A stretch of DNA of 47,516 nucleotides from Rhodocyclaceae bacterium UBA5602 (GTDB lineage Bacteria; Pseudomonadota; Gammaproteobacteria; Burkholderiales; Rhodocyclaceae), in NCBI GenBank assembly GCA_002424865.1, contig DILC01000022.1, positions 9,914-57,429 of the forward strand, in the 5' to 3' direction. The position numbers and the translations under genes are program-made. Numbering within the stretch: position 1 is the stretch's first letter; every line of letters begins with the position of its first letter. Shown here in pieces: positions 1 to 7,811 of this stretch. The notes under the pieces are model-generated. The model made no database searches and had not been told where the DNA came from. It was given only the letters and a program-made list of their open reading frames with translations.

Positions 1-473
1 CGCTGAATCCTGCTGTGCAGCGAGGAAACGATCAGCCATAGGCATTCGCCATGGCTATCGCGTAGTGGTCCGGTGCCGAGGGTTCTCCAGGGGAATCGGC
101 CCACGACGGTGGGACCGATGCCGTTGGCATCAAAGGCATTGTCAAGGAAGTAGGCGGCATCGCAACCTTCAAGGCCAATGCCGCATCCGGCATTGTTGTT
201 GCGTGAGCTACCTAGGTCGGGCAATGGCAGGTAGCCATACATGCGGTCGGGGCGTCCTTGGCTGGCTTCCTTGTCGCGGTATTGCAGCGCGTAGCCGATC
301 AGCGCTTCGCGCGCCTGCGCCAATGCCGCATCCGTTTGCCGCTGACGGTAGGCCTGCATGAACTCAGGCGATAGATGCGACACTAGAAAGGCCAGCGCGC
401 CCATGATCAGCAGGGTAACGAGCGTGATTAAAACAAAGCCTTGCTGAGCATTTCCTGGTGCGCGCCGTTGCAC
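1..473 (-). CDS. Prepilin-like (pseudopilin) protein, 3' part missing
   Basis: This reading frame begins at a GTG at 473 and runs off the left edge, so only about 157 N-terminal codons are present. A CGGAG ribosome-binding site lies about 7 bases upstream of the GTG. After a short basic leader ending QQG it has a type IV prepilin-like segment, FVLITLVTLLIMGALAFLV, matching the peptidase site G|F plus hydrophobic helix. The usual Glu at mature position 5 is replaced by Thr. A helical stretch beginning ALAQAREALIGYAL follows, then a Cys-containing globular part. It is probably a minor pseudopilin of the MSHA-type pilus. It starts 14 bases after the MshK-like gene, so it is likely the next cistron of the same operon. 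The exact MSHA counterpart cannot be assigned. Confidence 0.75.
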   Translation of the reverse strand, partial: MQRRAPGNAQQGFVLITLVTLLIMGALAFLVSHLSPEFMQAYRQRQTDAALAQAREALIGYALQYRDKEASQGRPDRMYGYLPLPDLGSSRNNNAGCGIGLEGCDAAYFLDNAFDANGIGPTVVGRFPWRTLGTGPLRDSHGECLWLIVSSLHSRIQ

Positions 474-486
474 GGTAATGCTCCGC

Positions 487-948
487 TTAACGACGAGTAA
501 CGGGTGTCACGATTTTGCCACCGCCGAGCCGGTCGTTACGTTCGCCAGTAGCGCGGTTAATTTCTTCACCGACGCTTAATTGCGTTGGCGCTTCTTCGCC
601 AGGGGCGAGACTTGCGCGGCTGGGGTTTTGTGCCGAGAGAAATACTTTTACACCGGTACGCGTCGCTTCATGCTCATCTTGCGCGCGGCCATTGATCCAG
701 ACAGTGGATTTGCCGCTGGCACGTTGCACGATGCCATCCAGACGCATGGTAGAACCCTCTAGGGTTTGCGTTTCTTGAATGTTGGATAAGCGCTGGCGCT
801 CCAGCAGCGTGCGTTTTTCAGGCGTGGAAAAAAGTCGCCCCAGATTTGCTGGTTCGGCATGGGCCAGGCTAATGTTGCTGCCCATCAGCGCCATTAGCAG
901 CAGCATGATGGCTGAGTGCCGCGTGTTAGTCGCTTTAAAGCATTTCAT
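487..948 (-). CDS. Periplasmic MSHA-biogenesis protein, MshK-like
   Basis: A 153-residue protein with an N-terminal signal peptide (hydrophobic core IMLLLMALMGSNISLAHA, cleavage near AHA|EP). The mature part has a conserved-looking central stretch (RLDGIVQRASGKSTVWING) that resembles the short periplasmic connector proteins of type II secretion and MSHA systems. MshK in the classical MSHA locus has the same size and position, so I call it MshK-like from context and architecture, not from clear sequence identity. Its ATG overlaps the stop of the preceding PilO/MshJ-like gene in an ATGA, which implies translational coupling. The C-terminal third is polar and probably flexible. Confidence 0.6.
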   Translation of the reverse strand: MKCFKATNTRHSAIMLLLMALMGSNISLAHAEPANLGRLFSTPEKRTLLERQRLSNIQETQTLEGSTMRLDGIVQRASGKSTVWINGRAQDEHEATRTGVKVFLSAQNPSRASLAPGEEAPTQLSVGEEINRATGERNDRLGGGKIVTPVTRR

Positions 949-1571
949 ATGTTGCTACTCGATTTGATGGTCAGCCATTCCAGCGTGCATTCGGCGTCGA
1001 TGGTGGCGTTTGCGCTGGATTTTGCGCCTGGCTCAGGCTGCATTGGATGGCGCGTGATTTGGCAGCTACGCAAGCTCACCCATGCCGGAGCCTGGTTGTG
1101 CAGTTCGTCGAGGACGTTGATGAGTTCGCCCTCGTGCAGCAGGGAGAGGCTGAGCCTCATTTGACTGGCCATGATGGATAGGCCGCCCACCTCTGCGCCT
1201 TCGGGAACTAAGGCTGCATCTGCCTTGCGTTGAGGGGAAAACTCATAATCGAGTTTTGCCAGATGATGTTCGTTCTTGATTTGATTGATGAGTTCAACCC
1301 ACTCCAGGCGCTGTTCGTTACCGACGATGCCTTGCTTTTTGAGCGTCTCAAAGCGGGTGATTTTGTCGCGCAGTTCTTGTTCTTCACTGCGGGCACGAGT
1401 TAGATTGGCGGCCATTTCTTTTTCTGCATTCGCGCGGTTGATGTGCTCTTGTCTGGCGACTTTTTGCTGATTGATGGCGAGCCAAGCGGCAAGGCCAGCC
1501 ATGAGGAGGCAGCTGATTAGCAGCAGCAGTGCCCACTGTATTTTTTTGAAGTCTTGTTGAGAGAAGTTCAT
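945..1571 (-). CDS. mshJ: PilO/GspM-type inner-membrane protein, MshJ-like
   Basis: A 208-residue bitopic protein. A short cytoplasmic N-terminus is followed by one membrane helix (about residues 14-33, WALLLLISCLLMAGLAAWLA), a coiled-coil segment (about 35-75, rich in E, R, K and Q) and a small periplasmic domain. This is the architecture of PilO, GspM and MshJ, which form the inner-membrane alignment complex with PilN/MshI-type partners. It lies between the MshI-like gene (9-base gap) and the MshK-like gene (4-base overlap). The family call rests on architecture and position, because these proteins diverge strongly in sequence. Confidence 0.65.
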   Translation of the reverse strand: MNFSQQDFKKIQWALLLLISCLLMAGLAAWLAINQQKVARQEHINRANAEKEMAANLTRARSEEQELRDKITRFETLKKQGIVGNEQRLEWVELINQIKNEHHLAKLDYEFSPQRKADAALVPEGAEVGGLSIMASQMRLSLSLLHEGELINVLDELHNQAPAWVSLRSCQITRHPMQPEPGAKSSANATIDAECTLEWLTIKSSSNI

Positions 1572-1580
1572 TGCGTTAAT

Positions 1581-3224
1581 TCATGGTGTGGCGAGCAACG
1601 GCCGGACGAGCATGGCCGAGAAAACGGGTGCGGGCGTGTTTGAGGTGTCGACAGCATTTTGCGGGCTTTTCAACGCTTTTCCGGATTCCACCTCAAACGG
1701 CATGGCCAGCAAAAAGACCTGGGTTTGCGGGTTTTGCAGCTGTTGGGCAAACTGCTCAATGTGTGTTTTTTGCGCGCGTAAATCAGCGCTCAAGCTAAGC
1801 GGGAGCTGGGCGGTGACTTTCAGGGTGACTACAGGCTGGCCGTTTTTGGCCAAAGGCGGTGTGCTGGCAGGTGATGTCGCCGTCCCGCCAGCGCCGACTT
1901 CTATTGGATCGCTGGGGTTTAATGGATGCGCACCAGGGGGCAGTGTTAACGCCGGTTCGATTTTCCATTCCAGGCTGATGAGTTCAATGGCGGGGCGGTT
2001 GTTGAGCGCCTGGCTCAAATGCGTGAGCAGTGGCGTCAGGTTCGTGGTGTTTTTTTGCAGTGACGCATAACGCATCATCAGGGCGCGTAAGTTGTCCGGG
2101 CTGATATTGGTTGGCGGCAGGCTGGCCAAGAGTGCGTTATAGCGTTGCGTGGCGATTGCGGTTTGGCTGATGGCAGCTGTGGTTTCTTGTTGTAACCGGT
2201 TGGTATCAAAGGTGGTTTTGATGGCGAATAACAGCCCGCTGAGCAAGCCGATGATGGCAACGGACGTGAGTGCCAGGCGCAATTGCCAGAGGCGGTAACG
2301 ATGACGCAAAGGCGCTGGGGCAAATTGTTGCGCGGGTGGCTTGGCCACCAGACAGTGCATGAGCAACTGATCCAGCGTGGTCGAAGAGGGGTGGGCGTGA
2401 TGGGAGGGTTTGAATTTTTCGTTTTTGGCGATGAGCTCAGCATCGAGAAAATAAAACGCAAGCAGTTCGATGTTTTGGCATTGTTCTTCAACTTGCGGCT
2501 TGTGTTCAGGGGCGACCAGCAGTGCAACCCGAATGGGCGTGCGGGGCTTGATTTGCCGTTGACCGACCAGGTATTGATAGGTTTTGACCGACTCCGTGGC
2601 AATGGCTTGCGCAATTTCTGCTGAATCCGGGGTGTGGTTTGGCGCCAGATTGAGCAATGCCAGCGATGTCAGGCGCGAGAACTGGAGGTTTTTATTAGCA
2701 AAAAAACTTTGATGCACGCCGCTGGCAGTTTGGGTAATCAGTAGCGTGGGCTCATCTGTCGCTAACCAGCGCGGGGCGTTGCTGGACAGAATTAACGAGA
2801 CTGAGTAGATCCCTGCCAGCGTGGCTTCTTGCTGACGCATGACGCCGAGCCAGATGTTCATGGCTTCCGGACGAGTCAGTGCGGCAAACAGCACTTTTTC
2901 GTCACGGCGACCAGTGCTTGAGCGGCCAAGCGATAGTGCTATGCTCAGCGGAGTGCTGTAAAAATATTGCTTGAGACGGCGCGTGATGAGGGCGGCGCGA
3001 TCACGCCCCTGGACATAGGGGATTTCTTCGAGCTGAAAGCTTTCTTCAGCAATGTCTGCCAGCCAATAAAAGAGGCTCTTTTTCTGTTGTTGAAGGTATA
3101 TGGCAAACGCCTGCAAATCTTCTGCATGCGGCAAAAAGCACCCTTCTGCCTGTAGTTGGCTGTTGTGCCAAAGGTAGGCGGTGACTTGATTGCCGTTAAA
3201 TAACAGAATGCGTTTGTTGGTCAT
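1581..3224 (-). CDS. mshI: MshI-like protein (PilM-like plus PilN-like halves)
   Basis: A 547-residue protein with a cytoplasmic N-terminal domain of about 310 residues, one membrane helix (about 325-345, LALTSVAIIGLLSGLLFAI), then a coiled-coil and periplasmic part. The arrangement fits MshI, which combines a PilM-like actin-fold domain with a PilN-like membrane segment. It would link the cytoplasmic ATPase to the periplasmic alignment complex. It sits between mshG and the MshJ-like gene. A Pro/Ser/Thr/Gly-rich stretch in the periplasmic part overlaps, on the antisense strand, one copy of the 27-bp dispersed repeat at 1876-1902, so part of that linker may derive from the repeat. Confidence 0.65.
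   Translation of the reverse strand: MTNKRILLFNGNQVTAYLWHNSQLQAEGCFLPHAEDLQAFAIYLQQQKKSLFYWLADIAEESFQLEEIPYVQGRDRAALITRRLKQYFYSTPLSIALSLGRSSTGRRDEKVLFAALTRPEAMNIWLGVMRQQEATLAGIYSVSLILSSNAPRWLATDEPTLLITQTASGVHQSFFANKNLQFSRLTSLALLNLAPNHTPDSAEIAQAIATESVKTYQYLVGQRQIKPRTPIRVALLVAPEHKPQVEEQCQNIELLAFYFLDAELIAKNEKFKPSHHAHPSSTTLDQLLMHCLVAKPPAQQFAPAPLRHRYRLWQLRLALTSVAIIGLLSGLLFAIKTTFDTNRLQQETTAAISQTAIATQRYNALLASLPPTNISPDNLRALMMRYASLQKNTTNLTPLLTHLSQALNNRPAIELISLEWKIEPALTLPPGAHPLNPSDPIEVGAGGTATSPASTPPLAKNGQPVVTLKVTAQLPLSLSADLRAQKTHIEQFAQQLQNPQTQVFLLAMPFEVESGKALKSPQNAVDTSNTPAPVFSAMLVRPLLATP
1876..1902 (+). repeat. 27-bp dispersed repeat, copy 1
   Basis: First of six near-identical 27-bp sequences in this window, sharing the core CGCCAGCGCCGACTT. 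It lies inside the MshI-like gene, antisense to it. It differs from the other intact copies mainly near the 3' end (CTTCT in place of CTTTT). Confidence 0.75.
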
Positions 3225-3311
3225 GGGGCGGGCGATTGAGTTTGATGCGTTGGTTGTTGTCAGCGATCCTTCAAGCGGGATTTAAAACGCGCGGTTTTCA
3301 ATACATGCTTA

Positions 3312-4514
3312 TTAAGTTTTCATTTTGGTGATGGTGTCGTAAATCGGTCCCAGCACAGCCAGCATGATCCAGCCCAGAATGAGGCCGATGATGACGGTCA
3401 TCACGGGTTCTATCATGGCTTGAACTTTCGAGATGGATTCGCGCACGTCACGATTGTAAAAGTAGCTCACGTTGGACAGCGCCGTATCTAACGCGCCGGT
3501 ATTTTCACCCACTCGCAGCATGCGCAACACCAAGGGTGGGAAAAGATTGACCTGCTGGAAGGCCGCTGTGACTTGCTGGCCTTCGGAGATCAGCATGCCT
3601 GCGCGCTTTAAGCCGTCTTTGATGACGGCATTGCCGACAATATCCTCGGTGGTTTTGATGGCGTCCAGAATGGTGATGCCAGAGGCATACATCATGGCAA
3701 AGACGGAAGCAAAGCGCGACAGGATGATTTTTTTGAGGATGGGGCCTAGCCAGGGCAGGCGTAGCTTGATGCCATCAAACCGGTAGCGCGCGGCAGGGTT
3801 TTTTTTGACGGCTAAGGCAATGCTGGCGACTGTCAAAATGGGCAGGCCAATGACAACATACCAATAGTTGACAAAGAAGTCCGAGGTGGCGATGAGGATC
3901 CTGGTTTGCAGGGGCAAATCTTGTCCCATGTTGCGAATAAAGCCCGCCATTTGGGGGACGAGGTAAATCATCATGAACATGACGACCGCCACCACCACCG
4001 TACCCAGAAATGCCGGGTACATGATGAGCTTTTGGGTGTGGGCCGCCAATTCATCCTGCCATTTGAGCGATTCGAGCAGATTGTTCAACACTTGCGGTAC
4101 AGAACCGGTTTCTTCTCCGGCACGAATCAGATGGACCATCACTTCATCAAACGTTTGCGGGTGCTCAGCCAAGGCTTGCGAGAGGGTTTTGCCACCTTCG
4201 ATGCTCTCTATCATGTCGGCGATGATTTCGCGAAAGCGCGGGCTCTCCAGGCTATCGCGCAAGTCAGTCAGGCTCTCAATAATGGATACGCCAGCACGGC
4301 TGAGTTGTTCCAGATGAAAGCAGAAGGTGATGAGCTCGGGCCGGGTGATACGCACCCGATTAAAACCCTGCCGCTGTTTGACCGGGTCGCCATTGATGAA
4401 GTCCAATCCCATGCGTTTTAGGCGCATTTCGAGGTCGATGAGGTTAATGGCTTCAATCGTGCCCAGAGCCATTTTGCCGTTTGCGTCAATTGCCTTGTAA
4501 GAATAGAGCGCCAT
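3312..4514 (-). CDS. mshG: MSHA inner-membrane platform protein, GspF/PilC family
   Basis: A 400-residue protein, the usual length for GspF/PilC platform proteins, with two copies of the GspF helical domain (about 65-190 and 270-390). There are three clear membrane stretches: about 170-190 (GTVVVAVVMFMMIYLVPQM), about 220-240, and a C-terminal one at about 375-395. The N-terminal MALYSYKAIDANGKMALGTI matches the family's opening strand. It is the polytopic base that couples MshE ATP hydrolysis to pilin insertion or extraction. It follows mshE with a 31-base gap. Confidence 0.9.
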   Translation of the reverse strand: MALYSYKAIDANGKMALGTIEAINLIDLEMRLKRMGLDFINGDPVKQRQGFNRVRITRPELITFCFHLEQLSRAGVSIIESLTDLRDSLESPRFREIIADMIESIEGGKTLSQALAEHPQTFDEVMVHLIRAGEETGSVPQVLNNLLESLKWQDELAAHTQKLIMYPAFLGTVVVAVVMFMMIYLVPQMAGFIRNMGQDLPLQTRILIATSDFFVNYWYVVIGLPILTVASIALAVKKNPAARYRFDGIKLRLPWLGPILKKIILSRFASVFAMMYASGITILDAIKTTEDIVGNAVIKDGLKRAGMLISEGQQVTAAFQQVNLFPPLVLRMLRVGENTGALDTALSNVSYFYNRDVRESISKVQAMIEPVMTVIIGLILGWIMLAVLGPIYDTITKMKT

Positions 4515-4545
4515 GTGAAAGGCTGTTTTCAGGTTTAAGGCTTGC

Positions 4546-6261
4546 TTACAAGCGGTCGGTCAGGTCAACTACGCGACCGACTTCTTCAATCGAGGTGGAG
4601 CCGTCGCGCACTCGCCGCAGGCCATCAACCGCCAAAGGCTGAAAACCCTTGGCCAGCGCAAGGGTGCGAATTTCATGCAGGCTGGCGCGGCGGCTGATCA
4701 AGTCATCGAGGGTGCTGTCCAGGCGCAAGAGTTCCATGATCGCCAGCCGCCCGCGATAACCCTGGTTATCGCAATGATCGCAACCGACGGCACGATACAG
4801 GATGGGTACCGGTTGCGCTTCAGGAATGCCGAGCAGTTTCTTCTCATGGTGTTCGGCAGGGTAGGGCTTGCGGCAATGGGCGCATAAGCGGCGCACCAGC
4901 CGTTGGGCAACAATGCCAATGATGTTGCCAGCCATGATGTCAGGCAGGACGCCAATATCCAGCAGGCGTGGAATGGCACCCAGGGCTGAACTTGTGTGCA
5001 GGGTGGAATACACCTGGTGGCCGGTCATGGCGGCGCGAAAAGCCATGTCGGCGGTATCTTCGTCACGGATTTCACCGACCAGAATGACGTCTGGATCCTG
5101 CCGCATCATGGAACGTATGCCGTTGGCAAAGTCGAGCTTGGCGGTTTCCGCGACCGAGGTTTGGCGAATCATGGCCATGGGATACTCCACCGGATCTTCC
5201 AGGGTCATGATATTGACGCCTTCGAGATTGATGTGATTCAGTACGGAATACAGGGTGGTGGTTTTGCCGCTGCCGGTGGGGCCGGTGACCAGGATGATGC
5301 CTTCCGGGCGGGCGACCATGAGCTTGAGCAAGTTGATTTGGTGCGTATCCAGCCCCAGATCATCAATGGGCACAATGCCTTTTTTGCGGTCGAGAATGCG
5401 CAGGACGATGTTTTCGCCATGGATAGTTGGTTGCGCGGAGACGCGAAAATCAATCGTATCGCCACTGATGTTAAGCGACATGCGGCCGTCCTGGGGGGCG
5501 CGCGTCTCGGCAATGTTCATGCCACTGATGACCTTGATTCGCACGGCCATGGCAGCCCAATAGGATTTATGCAGGGCGCGTATCTGGCGCAGCAGGCCGT
5601 CGATGCGGTAACGAATGCGCAAAAAACTGGCTTCCGGCTCGAAGTGCACGTCCGAGGCGCTGCGTTTAACCGCATCGGTGAGCAGGGCATCCACCAGGCG
5701 GACCACGGGCTGGCTGTATTCGTCGAGGCTGGAGGTGATGCTGTGGTAGTCAATTTCACCTGTTTCAATCTCGTTCAGAATGCCGTCGATGGATAGCTCG
5801 TGGCTGTAATGCTGGTCAATTGCCTGGGTGATTTCAGACTCACCCGCCAGAAATGTTTCGATGTGAACTTCGTGAGAAATGAGCGCGCGCAGCTTGTCAA
5901 TGGCGACAATGTCGTTAGGGTCGGCCAGGGCGACTTTAAGGTGCTGCGTGCTGGCTGAGTAACTCAAGCCCAGTAACAGGTGGCGTTTGGCCAAGTCACG
6001 CGGTATGAGCTTGACGGCTTCCGGATCAACAATGGTGCAGGTTAAATCAATTGAATCATGCCCGAGCGATTCGCTGATGGCTTCGCGCAGGGTGGCTTCG
6101 GAGACAAAACCCAGGGAGACCAGCAGTCTGCCAATGGGCTGATTGGACTTCATTTGCTCGAGCAAGCCAATGCGCAGCTGATCTTCGCTGATCACGCCTT
6201 GCGAGATCAGGATCTGGCCGACTTGCCTGCGCTTGGTGCCCGGTGCGATGGGTTGATTCAT
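4546..6261 (-). CDS. mshE: MSHA pilus assembly ATPase with c-di-GMP-binding MshEN domain
   Basis: A 571-residue GspE/PilB-family hexameric ATPase that powers pilus extension. The N-terminus carries two tandem copies of the MshEN motif, at about residues 13-36 and 42-64. Their spacing of Gly, aliphatic pairs, Leu and Gln fits the published pattern, with Gln and Pro in place of the first Arg. Walker A (GPTGSGKTTT) is at 327-336, the Asp box (TLEDPVEY) at 353-360, Walker B (VILVGEIRD) at 392-400, and the His box near 415-422. Two CxxC pairs at 460/463 and 494/497 form the zinc site of extension ATPases. The MshEN motifs predict direct control by c-di-GMP. It lies between mshN and mshG. Confidence 0.93.
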   Translation of the reverse strand: MNQPIAPGTKRRQVGQILISQGVISEDQLRIGLLEQMKSNQPIGRLLVSLGFVSEATLREAISESLGHDSIDLTCTIVDPEAVKLIPRDLAKRHLLLGLSYSASTQHLKVALADPNDIVAIDKLRALISHEVHIETFLAGESEITQAIDQHYSHELSIDGILNEIETGEIDYHSITSSLDEYSQPVVRLVDALLTDAVKRSASDVHFEPEASFLRIRYRIDGLLRQIRALHKSYWAAMAVRIKVISGMNIAETRAPQDGRMSLNISGDTIDFRVSAQPTIHGENIVLRILDRKKGIVPIDDLGLDTHQINLLKLMVARPEGIILVTGPTGSGKTTTLYSVLNHINLEGVNIMTLEDPVEYPMAMIRQTSVAETAKLDFANGIRSMMRQDPDVILVGEIRDEDTADMAFRAAMTGHQVYSTLHTSSALGAIPRLLDIGVLPDIMAGNIIGIVAQRLVRRLCAHCRKPYPAEHHEKKLLGIPEAQPVPILYRAVGCDHCDNQGYRGRLAIMELLRLDSTLDDLISRRASLHEIRTLALAKGFQPLAVDGLRRVRDGSTSIEEVGRVVDLTDRL

Positions 6262-6302
6262 ACTGGACTGGGAATAATCAGTGGCTAACCAGTGACGGCT
6301 GC

Positions 6303-7811
6303 TTACCTGGGTGAAGGTGTTGCGGCACGAAGTGATTGCAGGCGATTTGCGGCTTCTTCGCGGTTAAAGTTTGCCGGTTGGTTTTGCACAGCGGCGAGCG
6401 CTTTTTCGTAGTATTGCGCAGCCAGGCTGGACTGCCGCAGATGCTCCAGGCTGATTGCCAGGTTGAACAAGATGTCCGGGTTATTGGGCTCGGCGTTATA
6501 GGCTTGAAAGTAGGCCTGCTGCGCTTCTTGCCAGCGGTTTTGTTTAACGTAAAGATTGCCTAAGGCAAACGCGGGGGCGGCTAATTCGGGCTGGTTGCGG
6601 CTCAGGATTTTGAGGCGAGTCTCAGCCATTGCCGGGTCGTTTTGGCTGCGAAGGTTCATCAACGCGGCTTGTGCAACAGCGTCTTGCGGATTGGCTTCCA
6701 GTATTTTTTGATACAGCCGGGCAGCTTGATCCACGTGTTCCTGTTTTTGTGCGATGGCCGCCAAGCCATGCAGGGCATCGGTGTTGTAAAGGTCTGCTTG
6801 AAACGCACGGTTGTATTCGCTTTGTGCGGCGGCTAAATCGCCCTGTTGAAATGCTTCGAAGCCGCGGATCAGGGCAGGATCAATTTTTTGCGGCGTATGC
6901 GTTAAGCGAACCAGATCATTGCTTGCCGTAGCTGGCGCGCTCGCCGCTGCGCGAGGCGGCGTCCTGCCGACATTGCCACGCAGTGTTTTTTGCGTAGGCA
7001 GGGCGCTGTTTTCGCCCTCTTCTGCGCCATCCTCGCTTGCATTGCCGAGCGGCGCGACAGGGGCTTGAAAAGTCGGCACCTCAAGGGTGCTTTCCTGGGA
7101 CGGACTCAAGCCTGCGGGGTGCGCTGGCGAGACGGCGGCTGTGGGTGAAATAGGCGGTGAGGCCGTTGCTAAGGGCTGCATGGATTGCGCAACCGGGGCG
7201 AGGCTGTGTGGTTTATGCGGCTGTAGTTGCCACCAGAAATAAATGCCAATGACCAGCACAGCGAGGGCAGTGAAGCCGCCCAGAATGAGGGCAAAATTTT
7301 TATTGTGTGCCGCGGATGGCTGCGCAGGTTGCTTGGCCGTGAAGAGGTTATGCGCAGCAGCGGCGTTGGCTGGCATTGCTGCATGGGGCGGCAAATTTTT
7401 TGCTGCAAGCGGCGTTGCTTGTGTTGAGACTGATGGGCTGGCAGTTGGACCCATTGCGGTTGGGGTGCTGGCACTGGTCGCGGGGTTGTGGGAAGCTGCG
7501 TGAGGCGAGCGGCGGACAGTGGTTTCCATTTCCGCCAAAAATTTATCATCAATAGACGCCAGATGCTCGGCTAGGGGGGAGGATAAGGCGGTGCCTTCGG
7601 GTATGTCTTCGGTCAAGAAGGGTGTTTCGTCGTTAATTACTGGCGTATTTCCGTCAGGTGCCGCGGTGCTGAGCGGCTCAAGGCTAAGTTCGCTCGAGGC
7701 TTGGGCTGCCGTGGCTGGATCAAGTGCTTGATCGGGTTGGTCTTGATTAACGCCGCTGGCTTGACGCTTGGCCGATTCGGCTTTTTTGAGCGCATCCATA
7801 AGAAGGCTCAT
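6303..7811 (-). CDS. mshN: MSHA biogenesis TPR protein MshN
   Basis: A 502-residue protein. The N-terminus MSLLMDALKKAESAKRQA is a typical opening for MshN-type proteins. A long Ala/Pro/Thr-rich cytoplasmic region follows, then one membrane helix (about 177-196, FALILGGFTALAVLVIGIYF), a Pro/Ala/Ser-rich periplasmic linker, and a run of tetratricopeptide repeats from about residue 310 to 495. It probably scaffolds the secretin and pilus assembly in the periplasm. Its ATG lies inside the 3' end of mshL (4-base overlap), so it is translationally coupled to the secretin gene. Confidence 0.82.
   Translation of the reverse strand: MSLLMDALKKAESAKRQASGVNQDQPDQALDPATAAQASSELSLEPLSTAAPDGNTPVINDETPFLTEDIPEGTALSSPLAEHLASIDDKFLAEMETTVRRSPHAASHNPATSASTPTAMGPTASPSVSTQATPLAAKNLPPHAAMPANAAAAHNLFTAKQPAQPSAAHNKNFALILGGFTALAVLVIGIYFWWQLQPHKPHSLAPVAQSMQPLATASPPISPTAAVSPAHPAGLSPSQESTLEVPTFQAPVAPLGNASEDGAEEGENSALPTQKTLRGNVGRTPPRAAASAPATASNDLVRLTHTPQKIDPALIRGFEAFQQGDLAAAQSEYNRAFQADLYNTDALHGLAAIAQKQEHVDQAARLYQKILEANPQDAVAQAALMNLRSQNDPAMAETRLKILSRNQPELAAPAFALGNLYVKQNRWQEAQQAYFQAYNAEPNNPDILFNLAISLEHLRQSSLAAQYYEKALAAVQNQPANFNREEAANRLQSLRAATPSPR

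Noticed and set aside
4996..5796. 266-codon open frame on the plus strand
   Set aside because: It is antisense to the ATPase core of mshE and has no protein-like motifs.
7066..7080. Reverse-strand match AAAAGTCGGC to the 27-bp repeat in mshN
   Set aside because: Only about 11 bases match and similarity stops at once; too short to call a copy.
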